Positions 16,164-24,443 of a DNA stretch of 64,000 bases are shown piece by piece. The stretch is from Tessaracoccus aquimaris (lineage in GTDB: Bacteria; Actinomycetota; Actinomycetes; Propionibacteriales; Propionibacteriaceae). Position 1 is the first letter of the stretch. Each line of letters begins with the position of its first letter. The stretch is from NCBI RefSeq assembly GCF_001997345.1, contig NZ_CP019606.1, positions 2,542,001-2,606,000 of the forward strand, in the 5' to 3' direction. The notes beneath the pieces were generated by a model that saw nothing but the letters and a program-made list of their open reading frames with translations, was not told where the DNA came from and did no database searches. A program made the position numbers and the translations under genes.

Positions 16164-17174
16164 TCATGCTCCGGGCCGCCAGAGCCCGCCCCGGACGACC
16201 AACTGGGTGGGCAGCACGAAGGTACGGGCAACGGACTCATCGCCCTCCAGTCGCGCGAACAGCCGCTCCGCAGCGACGCGTCCGAGTTCAACCGGGTTCT
16301 GAGCGATCAGCGTCACCGGCATCGGGAGCACCTCGGAGTACTCCGGGTCGTCGAAGGCGATGATGTCCGCCGTCTGACGGGTGTGGCACAGCGCTGTGAC
16401 GGCGCCGAGCATCAGGCGGTTGTTGGTGCACAGCAGCGCCGTTGGAGGGTCGGGCAGCGAGAGGACCCGGCGGGAGCCGCCCTCCGCGCCGTGCGGCTCG
16501 GAGACGTCGCGAACCACCAGATCGGGGTCGATGGCCACTCCCGCGTCGCTGAGTGCCTCCGTGATGCCGAGGTACCGCTCCCGGTGGGTGTAGATCGACT
16601 CGCTGCCGAGCAGGATGCCCACCCTGCGGTGTCCCCGGGAGACGGCCAGGTTGGCCATCCTGCGGCCGAGGCCACGGTTGTCGACCAGGACGGTGTCCGC
16701 GTCGATGCCTGCCGCGGGCCGGTCAGCGAAGACGACGCGGAGCCCCCGCGCGACCTCCTCCTGGAGGTACTCGCCGGAGTCGGAGGCGGGCACGACGATC
16801 AGGCCGCGCACCTGCCGGGCGCACAGGTCGAGCGCGATGCTGCGTTCGAGGCTGGCGTCCTCCGCCGACCCTGTCATCAGGACGCCGAAGCCGCGGGCGC
16901 GGGCTACCTCGTCGACGGCGTTGGCGACCGATCCGTAGAACGGGTCGGAGAGGTCGGTGGTGATCAACCCCACGAGGCTGGCGCCTGATCCCGCCTTGAG
17001 GCTGGCGGCCAGCAGGTTGTGTCGGTAGCCGAGGGCGGCGATGGCGGTGTTGACGCTTGCGGCCATCTCCTCGTCGACCGTCGCGACGCCGTTGACGACC
17101 CGCGAGACGGTCTTCAGGCTGACGCCCGCCATCTTCGCCACATCGGTCATGGTCGGCCGACGCGTGCTGCTCAT
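16164..17174 (-). CDS. LacI-family transcriptional regulator
   Basis: Repressor of 336 residues. The N-terminal helix-turn-helix (MTDVAKMAGVSLKTVSRVVN) with the hinge helix is followed by a periplasmic-binding-protein-like sensor domain (LVGLITTDLSDPFYGS). It lies 60 bp after the last enzyme gene of the sugar operon in the same direction, so it is probably the operon's regulator. A LacI-type palindrome with central CG is found at 27075-27088, ahead of the first operon gene. Confidence 0.9.
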   Translation of the reverse strand: MSSTRRPTMTDVAKMAGVSLKTVSRVVNGVATVDEEMAASVNTAIAALGYRHNLLAASLKAGSGASLVGLITTDLSDPFYGSVANAVDEVARARGFGVLMTGSAEDASLERSIALDLCARQVRGLIVVPASDSGEYLQEEVARGLRVVFADRPAAGIDADTVLVDNRGLGRRMANLAVSRGHRRVGILLGSESIYTHRERYLGITEALSDAGVAIDPDLVVRDVSEPHGAEGGSRRVLSLPDPPTALLCTNNRLMLGAVTALCHTRQTADIIAFDDPEYSEVLPMPVTLIAQNPVELGRVAAERLFARLEGDESVARTFVLPTQLVVRGGLWRPGA

Positions 17175-17234
17175 GGGTCCTCCTCTACCGCTGCTGCGCG
17201 GCCCTGACCAAGAGTTTGACCGTGCGGACCGGCT

Positions 17235-18407
17235 TCACACAACTCTGCTGACGGCGAAACGGGAGTCGATCAGGCGCTGCAAGGCGTCGGCGTCGAGGCC
17301 CGTCCCGAGTTCGTCGACCAGGTCGGACAGGTAGCCGTCGTCGTCCCGGCCGAGGTGGGACGCGACGAACGCCATGGCCTTCTCCTGGTCCCAGCCCGGT
17401 TCGGCCGACAGCCGCCTGGTGCCCAGCGCGACGGCGAGCGTCACGTAGAGCGGAGCCACGTCTGCGTCCATGCAGAGCGTGTAGGCGCCGAGTAGCCGGT
17501 CGCCCGGTTGCATCTTGCGGACGGGGTCGCGGCCGACCCGCGCCGTCGTGTCGCCCAGCCCAGGGTTTCGGAACCTGGCGAGGAGATCGTCGACGTGGCG
17601 CAGCAGCGGTGCGACCGGGGTGGCGTACGTTTGCGCCAAGGCACAGGCCGCCTCCACCATGGCGTTTCGGACGAAGTAGCGCAGGTCGAAGCGCTCTGCC
17701 GCCTCCCAGATGTAGGTGAGCCCAGCGGCCTCGCCGAGGTAGGCGAGCATCGCGTGGCCCATGTTGTGCAGGTACAACTTGCGGTCGGCGAACAGGTCGA
17801 AGGATTCCGAGACCGGCACGAGACCAGGGATCGCGGGCTGCTCCCCGACGAGCGCGGACGCCTCGTAAGGCAGGAACGAGTACGGCTCGACCCGCACGTC
17901 GGCCGGGTGGTCCGCGTCGGGCAGTTGGACCGGCACCATCCGTCCGATCGAGGTGCGAGCAAGCCCCACGGGCGCGAGCGCCGCGCCCGCCTGCTCGTCG
18001 ATCAGTCGGCGCAGCACCGCGGGCGCATCGTGGAGGTTCTCGCAGACGAGCGCGTCGAGGCCTCCCCTGCCTGCCGAGCGTCGCGCGGCGAGCCCGAGGG
18101 CGAGCAGCCGTGCGACCGGCGGCAGGTTCTCGGCGCCGACGGCGGTCGCGACGAGGTCCGCCTCGACCAGCGCCGCCACGACGGCGTCCTCGTCGCCGAG
18201 CAGGAGTGCGGAGACACCGGTGATGGGCGTGATCCTCTCCCCTGCTGAGGACACCTCGATGAGCCGGTAGCCGCCGTCTGCGGCGAGCCGCCCGACGAGG
18301 CCCTCCGCGACGTCCACGAACACCACGCGCCAGCCGGCCTGGGCGCACAGCGCCCCCACGAAGCCGCGGCCGATGCCGCCCGCCCCGAAGACGACGGCCG
18401 TGCTCAT
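17235..18407 (-). CDS. Mannitol-1-phosphate 5-dehydrogenase-like protein (polyol long-chain dehydrogenase family)
   Basis: NAD-dependent polyol/sugar-phosphate dehydrogenase of 390 residues. The N-terminal VVFGAGGIGRGF binds the nucleotide, and the family catalytic motif Kx4NxxH is seen in KLYLHNMGH (Lys210, Asn215, His218). The start at 18407 overlaps the kinase stop by ATGA; a much longer open frame upstream is ignored because the Rossmann fold starts here. In this operon it could interconvert a ketose phosphate and a polyol phosphate. The true substrate is open. Confidence 0.82.
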   Translation of the reverse strand: MSTAVVFGAGGIGRGFVGALCAQAGWRVVFVDVAEGLVGRLAADGGYRLIEVSSAGERITPITGVSALLLGDEDAVVAALVEADLVATAVGAENLPPVARLLALGLAARRSAGRGGLDALVCENLHDAPAVLRRLIDEQAGAALAPVGLARTSIGRMVPVQLPDADHPADVRVEPYSFLPYEASALVGEQPAIPGLVPVSESFDLFADRKLYLHNMGHAMLAYLGEAAGLTYIWEAAERFDLRYFVRNAMVEAACALAQTYATPVAPLLRHVDDLLARFRNPGLGDTTARVGRDPVRKMQPGDRLLGAYTLCMDADVAPLYVTLAVALGTRRLSAEPGWDQEKAMAFVASHLGRDDDGYLSDLVDELGTGLDADALQRLIDSRFAVSRVV

Positions 18408-19402
18408 GGGGCGCTTCCCAGCAGCGGGTCGCCCTGGATGCCGCGGCCCACGACCTGGGCGGCCCAGGTCGCGGCGGCCACCGGGTCGCGGCCGTCGAGC
18501 ACCCCTGCGAGGAACGCCACCTTGAAGGTGTCGCCGGCCCCGTTCGATGAGACGAAGCGCTCCAGCGGCGCGGCGGGGACCCAGGCGCGACGGTCGGCCC
18601 AGGAGGAGGGGTCCGCGCCGATCGCGGCGGTGAAGGTCCGGATCCGCGCATCGTCGGCGGTCGCCAGGTAGGAGCCCTGCTCCCCCAGCGTGATCAGCAC
18701 CACGGCGGCGCCGAGGGCCAGGAAGTCGTCGGCGGTCGACTCGACGAGGCCGGGTTCCGGCTCGAGCAGGGTGCCGCGGGCGCTGACGACGTCGTCCCAG
18801 CTCGGACAGAACAGGTCGACGTGCGGCAGCACGGTGGTGAAGTAGCCGTCCCAGTCGTAGCCGCGCAGCGGTGAGTTCTCGGCGCAGTAGGAGAGGTCGA
18901 GCGAGGTCGCCGAGCCTTGGGCGCGTGCCCGCTCGAAGAGCGCGACGGTGGGGGCACCTCCGTCGGCCGTCATGGCGGGGCAGAGCGTGGGGTAGCCGAA
19001 GTGGACGACGGTGGCGCCGACGAGTTCGCAGGTCCCGTCGAACTCGTCGTTTGCACCGGTGTGGTGCCAGATGCTGCGGTCCCGGTCGGGCGGCTGGACG
19101 ATCACCGAGTACGAGGTGGCGGCGGTGCGGGAGCGGGTCAGCACGACCCCGCCCGGCGTGGTCTCCTCGAGCACGGAGGCGCAGATGTCGCCGAGCGCGT
19201 CGTCGCCGACCCGGCAGGCGACCACGGTCGCCCGGCCAAGCCCTGCCGCGGCGCGGGCGCCGTTGCCGACCGCGCCGCCGACCGAGATCCGGGGCGCGCC
19301 GATCTCCGAGAGGACGCCGGGTGTCAGCGACACTGGGGCCTCGATGCCGGGCGCGAGGTCGACGCATACGTGCCCGACGAGTTGGAGCTCGACGTCGCCC
19401 AT
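18404..19402 (-). CDS. PfkB-family carbohydrate kinase
   Basis: Ribokinase-fold sugar kinase, 332 residues. The N-terminal sugar site has ISVGGAVGNGARAAAGLG, and the C-terminal anion hole and base are in SSNGAGDTFKVAF (Asp of GAGD). It would phosphorylate the product of the upstream isomerase, for example a ketose (inference). The start at 19402 follows the stop of the epimerase-like gene by 2 bp; the stop overlaps the dehydrogenase start. Confidence 0.85.
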   Translation of the reverse strand: MGDVELQLVGHVCVDLAPGIEAPVSLTPGVLSEIGAPRISVGGAVGNGARAAAGLGRATVVACRVGDDALGDICASVLEETTPGGVVLTRSRTAATSYSVIVQPPDRDRSIWHHTGANDEFDGTCELVGATVVHFGYPTLCPAMTADGGAPTVALFERARAQGSATSLDLSYCAENSPLRGYDWDGYFTTVLPHVDLFCPSWDDVVSARGTLLEPEPGLVESTADDFLALGAAVVLITLGEQGSYLATADDARIRTFTAAIGADPSSWADRRAWVPAAPLERFVSSNGAGDTFKVAFLAGVLDGRDPVAAATWAAQVVGRGIQGDPLLGSAP

Positions 19403-19404
19403 CG

Positions 19405-20373
19405 CTACACGCCCTCGACCGTGACGGTGTGCCGGATGACGAGCTCCTCGCCGGCCTTCAGCGCGACGGTTGTCGGTGCGCCAGCGTCGCTGAGCGGGTT
19501 CGGCTGCGAGCAGATCGAGGTGCCGTAGTCGAACGCGGAGGTAACGGGCTCGATGCCGAGGCAGCGGTTCTCGCCGTTCCACGGCAGGTAGTCGCGGCCG
19601 CGGTTGCTCACCCACAGCAGCAGGTGCTTGAGGACCGAGGTGTCCCACGTGACCCGCACGCGGTAGCGCTCCTCGTGGTTGACGAGCGCGACCGTCGGTT
19701 CCTGCACGCCGACCAGCATCACGAGGTCCTCGCTCGCGCCCTGCCATGGCAGCCGTGTGAGGTCGACGGTCCCGTCGTGGGCGGGTGCCGCGGCGGGGTC
19801 GTCGAAGCGCTCCGCGGGCGTGAGCCGTGAGGAATCCTCCGGCTTGGCGGCTGGCGACTGCAGCCAGTCGGCGGCCGGGAGTTCCAGCGTCGCCGCTCCA
19901 GGGGTCTCCGGCAGCCGGAAGGTCGGGTGGAGGCCGAGCGGAAGAGAGGCGTCGACGCGCGTCAGGATGCGGTCCTCGAAGCTGATCTCGCCGTCGAGGC
20001 AGGCCACCACGCGGGTCACCCTCTCGACGGGGTCGCCGTCGGGGTAGGCGATGGACAGTTCGACGCGGTCCTCATCGAGGTGGACGACCTCCCAGTCGCC
20101 GTGCGAGCAGTGGCCGTGCGCATACTCGGTGGCGCCGTCCGGCTGCGCCGCCGGCCATCCCGGCAGGGGCGCGGCGGGCGTGATGCCGAACGGCGCGCAG
20201 ACGAAGTCGCCCCGCAACTTGTCGAGCAGTCGCGACTCCGCGAACCCGTCCCAGCCTGCCCGGTAGAACGGGTCGACCCGGCGTCCGTCGACCGGGAACT
20301 CCCCGGTCGTCATGCCGCCCTGCAGTTGGACGACGGCGCGGGTGTTGCCGTGCGCGATGGAGACCTCTGCCAT
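19405..20373 (-). CDS. Aldose 1-epimerase-like protein (galactose mutarotase fold)
   Basis: A 322-residue protein with mutarotase-like features: LGLHPTFRLP with a central histidine, LLLWVSNRGRDYLPWNGEN and LGIEPVTSAFDYG carrying the usual C-terminal glutamate. It would speed interconversion of the anomers of the imported sugar before isomerisation. Located between the phosphomannose-isomerase-like gene and the kinase gene. It could instead belong to the DUF4432-type group; assignment to the fold is firmer than to activity. Confidence 0.72.
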   Translation of the reverse strand: MAEVSIAHGNTRAVVQLQGGMTTGEFPVDGRRVDPFYRAGWDGFAESRLLDKLRGDFVCAPFGITPAAPLPGWPAAQPDGATEYAHGHCSHGDWEVVHLDEDRVELSIAYPDGDPVERVTRVVACLDGEISFEDRILTRVDASLPLGLHPTFRLPETPGAATLELPAADWLQSPAAKPEDSSRLTPAERFDDPAAAPAHDGTVDLTRLPWQGASEDLVMLVGVQEPTVALVNHEERYRVRVTWDTSVLKHLLLWVSNRGRDYLPWNGENRCLGIEPVTSAFDYGTSICSQPNPLSDAGAPTTVALKAGEELVIRHTVTVEGV

Positions 20374-20380
20374 TGATTCC

Positions 20381-22192
20381 TCACCCTTCCTTGAGTCGAA
20401 TGATCACGACCAGCGCGTGGGAGCCGTCCTCGTTGACGTAGACGTGCTCCCCCATGCCTGCCGGGATGATGCATGACTGGAACCGGTCGATCGTCGTCGA
20501 CCAATCGGGGTTGGCAACGGACCGGACAGTCACCCGCTTCCCCTCCGCGAGGGTCGCGATGTGCATGAAGCGGCCTTCAGTGTCGTTGACCGCCTCGTGT
20601 TCCATGAAAACACGCTCGATGTGGAAGGGCATCTCGGGGAGGGATGTGTACTGGTCCTTGCGGAACTTTCCGTCGCCGTCGACGGTGATCGGCCGGGCCC
20701 TGTGGTGGGAGCGGACCCGGTTCTCGCGGATGAAGCGATGGTTGTCGAAGGAGTGCTTCGTGTGCATCTTCATGGGCTTGCCGGTCATCGTCTTCGTCTC
20801 GTCGTCCCACGTGGGCCTTGCGAAGTCGTAGGTGAAGAACGAGTACTCGGTGCCCGCGACGCTCGGGCCGGTGTCAAGTTCCAGGATCATCTGGTTGCCG
20901 CCGTGGCCGTGCGTGGTGCCGGGCGGGATGAGGAACAGGTCGCCGACGTTGGTGTCCCACCGGCTCACGTAGTCCTGCCAGTTGGGGATCTCCACCTGGT
21001 TCTCCGATGCGCGGCAGAGCCGCTCCCATTCCTCGAGGTCGGCGTCCTCCTTGTACCCCATCCAGGTGCTGGAGCCCTTGTAGGACTCGATGATGTAGTA
21101 CGTCTCGTAGCGCCCGAGCGGCTCGTTGAAGTGTTCGCGGACGTAGTCGGTCGACGGGTGGTCGTGGATCGGCATGCTGGAGCGTTCGAACGGCACCGGC
21201 TTGGGGAAGTAGCCGTCGTCGAGCCACACCTGCAGCGGGAACAGGTCGGGGTAGGTGTCGTTGACGTGCTGGCCGACCAACTGCACTGGTCGCTGCATGA
21301 TGTTCTGCGTCGGCATGTTGAGGTTCACGGGGCCGCCGAGGTCGACCAGGATGCTCAGTTCGATGCCTGCCAGTTCGTTCCAGGCGTTTGCCTCGAGGCC
21401 GGGAACGTCCCACAGGTCCTTGTACCGGTAGGCGCCCCACGGGCCAGGCTGCAGGATCTTGACCTGCTTGATGGGCCGCTTGACCAGTTCGTCGATGACG
21501 TGGTTGTAGACGTCGGTCGGCACCGCCACCAGCGCGTCGGAGTGCACCGCGCTCAGGTAGAGGTCCATCGTCTGGAAGGCCTGCTTCTTCTGCCGGTAGA
21601 GCAGGTAGAAGTCGTTGTAGTAGTACTTCTTCCAGGCGTAGTCGGGCGCCGGTTCGTCGGACCCGAACGGGACCAGTTCGCCTCCCCACATCTGCCACAG
21701 CATCGGTTGCATGGTGAAGTCGGCGTAGGCGCGTAGGTCGTAGGCGTCCTGCAGTTCGGCGACGCAGGCGCCGGGGCCGTAGACGATCAGCGCCTGTTCG
21801 CGCTCCGCGGTGAGTCGCTGCCTCAGGTCCTCGACGGCGCCCTGGTCGAGCAGGTCCTGCAGGGTTCCCTCCGAGTTGACCCACCCGAAGGACGGGTCGT
21901 CGGTCTCGTAGGTCGCCTGGTAGGTGGCGATCTCGTCCTGCGGCAGGTAGAGGCCTGCTGTGCTGACGGTCTCGGCCTCGATCCCGCGCTCGCTGAGCGC
22001 GGCGGTCAGGGCGCCGATCAGGGATCGCCAGTCGACGCCGTACCAGCCGTCGATGCCGACGCTGCCGCCCCGCTCGACGCGGTCGGCGAGGCCCGCGACG
22101 ACGGCGTCGGTCCCGAAGGACACCTGGCCGCGTTGCTCGTCGCTGAGCGGAATGACGTTGAGTGCGTTGTCGTAGAACTCGTAGAGCGGCAT
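20381..22192 (-). CDS. Class I mannose-6-phosphate isomerase-like cupin fused to a degenerate uridine-kinase-like domain
   Basis: Unusually long, 603 residues. From about residue 290 it has a PMI-type cupin: MPIHDHPS, YYIIESYKGSSTWMGYK and LIPPGTTHGHGGNQMILEL give metal-binding histidines and a glutamate. The first 240 residues are not PMI. Their pattern, a beta strand and loop GIDGWYGVDWRSLI where a P-loop would lie, a later LIVYGPGACV and DLRAYADF, resembles uridine kinase without the Walker lysine. I infer a dead or altered kinase domain. The start at 22192 has AAGGGG. Acts in the same pathway as the AGE isomerase, kinase and dehydrogenase around it. Confidence 0.7.
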   Translation of the reverse strand: MPLYEFYDNALNVIPLSDEQRGQVSFGTDAVVAGLADRVERGGSVGIDGWYGVDWRSLIGALTAALSERGIEAETVSTAGLYLPQDEIATYQATYETDDPSFGWVNSEGTLQDLLDQGAVEDLRQRLTAEREQALIVYGPGACVAELQDAYDLRAYADFTMQPMLWQMWGGELVPFGSDEPAPDYAWKKYYYNDFYLLYRQKKQAFQTMDLYLSAVHSDALVAVPTDVYNHVIDELVKRPIKQVKILQPGPWGAYRYKDLWDVPGLEANAWNELAGIELSILVDLGGPVNLNMPTQNIMQRPVQLVGQHVNDTYPDLFPLQVWLDDGYFPKPVPFERSSMPIHDHPSTDYVREHFNEPLGRYETYYIIESYKGSSTWMGYKEDADLEEWERLCRASENQVEIPNWQDYVSRWDTNVGDLFLIPPGTTHGHGGNQMILELDTGPSVAGTEYSFFTYDFARPTWDDETKTMTGKPMKMHTKHSFDNHRFIRENRVRSHHRARPITVDGDGKFRKDQYTSLPEMPFHIERVFMEHEAVNDTEGRFMHIATLAEGKRVTVRSVANPDWSTTIDRFQSCIIPAGMGEHVYVNEDGSHALVVIIRLKEG

Positions 22193-22215
22193 CGTTGCCC
22201 CTTTCGAAGTGCCCG

Positions 22216-23463
22216 TCAGTCGATCGGGCTGGTGGTGGTGCGGGCGGATGCCGCCCACGCGGCGAGCCCTTTGTCGATGGGTGTGAACGCGTACATGGTC
22301 GCCTGGAACGCGTGGTAGAGGTCGGGTTTGCCCGGCCAGGTGTGCATCACGGGTCGGTTGTCGCGGTCGAGTTCGTGGAACCAGGCGCCCGTGTCCGGGT
22401 CGATGAAGTGGTCGCTGCAGTAGCGCCACATCTCGTGGTAGCGCTCGACGTAGCCGTCGTCCCCTGTGGTCAGGTACAGGTATCGGGCCGCGCCGATTCC
22501 CTCCGGGGGCTCCCAGAAGTAGCGCTCCTCGACGACGGGGGTGCCGTCCCAGTCGACGGTGTAGATGAAGCCTCCGCCGTCCATCCAGGCGTCCTGGAAG
22601 GCGCCCGCGAAGAGGCGTCGGGACGCCGCGTGCAGCCAGTCGTCGTCGCGGCCGAGGCCGTGGAGTTGCATCAGCAGTTTCGACCATTCGAGCCAGTGGC
22701 CGGGCTGCGATCCGTAGGGGCGGAAGGCGTGGCGCGGGTCGTCCCTGTTGAACCTGGGAAGCGGCCGCCAGGACTCGTCGAAGTGCTCGACGAGCCGCCA
22801 CGAACCGTCGCTGTCGACCGCCGCGGGGCCCGCGATGCGTCGCGCGATCCGGGCCGCCCGGTCGAGAAGTTCGGGGTCGCCGGTCGCCTCGTGGGCCGCC
22901 AAGTACGCCTCTGTCAGGTGCATGTTGGCGTTCTGGCCGCGGTAGAGGTCGAGGACCTCGAAGCGGCGGTCGTACGCCTCGACGCATGCGCCGTCGTCCT
23001 CGCGCCAGTAGTGCCGGTCGATGACCTCGAGCGTGTGGTCGAGGAGAGCGCCGGCGCGATCGAACCCTGCCGTCTTCGCGGACGAGGCCGCAAGCAGCAT
23101 GTGCGCCTGGCCGTAGAGTTCCTTCGCCTCGGACGGCTGGTCTCCCCCGACGGTGGCGTAGAAGCCGCCGTGTTCCTGGTCGCGGCCTGCACCGTCGAGA
23201 TAGAAGTCCAGGCCGTGCTCGACGACCTCGTCCGCGCCGGGCCTGCCGAGCAGGTGCGCGATGGAGAAGCAGTGCAGCATCCTGGCCCCGAGCCACAGTT
23301 GGGCGCCCTGCGCGATGACCGGTTCGCCCGAGTGACCGAGATACGCGAAGCCCCCGCCAGGGATCCGGACGTTGGGCTGGTAGAAGTCCAGTAGCGCGGC
23401 ACGCTGCCCGTCCAGCCACTCGAGATGCGCCGTGTCGGCAAAGGGATCGGCCATGTGGATCAT
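22216..23463 (-). CDS. AGE-family sugar isomerase/epimerase (mannose isomerase/YihS-like)
   Basis: Alpha/alpha-barrel isomerase of the N-acylglucosamine 2-epimerase superfamily, 415 residues. Typical segments are KELYGQAHMLLAAS, YRGQNANMHLTEAYLAAHEA and QPGHWLEWSKLL with active-site histidines and arginine. The GQNANMHL and GHWLEW motifs are closer to mannose isomerase and sulfoquinovose isomerase than to renin-binding protein. It converts a free aldose to a ketose, without ATP. The start overlaps the permease stop by ATGA; an ATG three codons in is also possible. Confidence 0.83.
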   Translation of the reverse strand: MIHMADPFADTAHLEWLDGQRAALLDFYQPNVRIPGGGFAYLGHSGEPVIAQGAQLWLGARMLHCFSIAHLLGRPGADEVVEHGLDFYLDGAGRDQEHGGFYATVGGDQPSEAKELYGQAHMLLAASSAKTAGFDRAGALLDHTLEVIDRHYWREDDGACVEAYDRRFEVLDLYRGQNANMHLTEAYLAAHEATGDPELLDRAARIARRIAGPAAVDSDGSWRLVEHFDESWRPLPRFNRDDPRHAFRPYGSQPGHWLEWSKLLMQLHGLGRDDDWLHAASRRLFAGAFQDAWMDGGGFIYTVDWDGTPVVEERYFWEPPEGIGAARYLYLTTGDDGYVERYHEMWRYCSDHFIDPDTGAWFHELDRDNRPVMHTWPGKPDLYHAFQATMYAFTPIDKGLAAWAASARTTTSPID

Positions 23464-24443
23464 CCTGCCGCTTCCGCGCGGCGGGCGCGGATGACGTTGA
23501 TCATCACGGCGATGAGGACAAGCGCGCCGCGGACGACCTGCTGGAGGTAGGGGTTCATGCCGAGCAACACCATGCCGTTGAGCAGGATCGCGACGAAGAG
23601 CACGCCGATGAGCGTTCCCGAGACCGATCCCTTTCCTCCGGACATCGCCGTCCCGCCGATCACGGCCGCCGCGATCGCGTCGAACTCGAGGCCGTTGGCG
23701 ATGGTGCTGTTGCCGGAGGACAACTGCGCCGTCTGGAGGAGGCCGGTGATGGCGGCGGTGAACGCGCTGATCGACATGACGATGACGCGCACCTTCATCA
23801 CGTTAATGCCGGAGACCTCGGCGGCCTTTGCGTTGCCGCCGACGGCATAGACCGAGCGACCGAAGACGGTCGACTTGGCGATGAACGCGACGACGGCGAA
23901 GGCGATGACCAGATAGATGGCGGCCACCGGGATACCGAGGATCTTCCCGGTGCCCCAGTAGAAGAACTTGCTCGAGTCGATCGGGATCGGGAAGGTGTTG
24001 GTGACGAGCATCGCCGCGCCACGAAGCGCCAGGTAGAGGGCGAGCGTCCCGATGAAGGTCGGCACGTTGAAGTAGTGGCGGATCAGCCCGACGAACGCGC
24101 CGAACAGGACGGCGAGGATGATCGCGAGCAGGCAGGCGATCGCCATGTTCCAGCCCATGGTGCCGACCATGTATCCGACAAGCGACGACGTGAGGGCCGC
24201 CTGCGACCCGACGGACACGTCGATCTCGCCGGAGACGATCACCAGGGTCATGGCGAAGGCGACGATCCCGAAGAAGGCGGCCTGCTGCAAGACGTTGAGC
24301 AGGTTGCCGGTGGTGAGGAAGTTGGGGGCGAAGATCGACAGGACGATGAAGACGAGGATCAGGACACCGAGCAGGCCGGTGCCCTCCCAGGAGAGCGCCC
24401 GACGCAGGCCCCCGGACGTCTTCTCGGCAGTGGTGGCGGTCAT
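23460..24443 (-). CDS. Ribose-type (CUT2) ABC transporter permease
   Basis: RbsC-family permease, 327 residues, with eight to ten membrane segments starting GLLGVLILVFIVLSIFAP. The conserved GEIDVSVGS and GGTAMSGGKGSVSGTLIG motifs are present. It overlaps the ATPase gene and the isomerase gene by 4 bp each, so it is translated with them. Confidence 0.92.
   Translation of the reverse strand: MTATTAEKTSGGLRRALSWEGTGLLGVLILVFIVLSIFAPNFLTTGNLLNVLQQAAFFGIVAFAMTLVIVSGEIDVSVGSQAALTSSLVGYMVGTMGWNMAIACLLAIILAVLFGAFVGLIRHYFNVPTFIGTLALYLALRGAAMLVTNTFPIPIDSSKFFYWGTGKILGIPVAAIYLVIAFAVVAFIAKSTVFGRSVYAVGGNAKAAEVSGINVMKVRVIVMSISAFTAAITGLLQTAQLSSGNSTIANGLEFDAIAAAVIGGTAMSGGKGSVSGTLIGVLFVAILLNGMVLLGMNPYLQQVVRGALVLIAVMINVIRARRAEAAG

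Noticed and set aside
17235..23463. Sulfoquinovose (YihRSV-type) operon
   Set aside because: Mutarotase, AGE isomerase and PfkB kinase are shared with that pathway, but no sulfoquinovosidase, sulfofructose-phosphate aldolase or sulfolactaldehyde enzyme is present. Kept only as a remote alternative.
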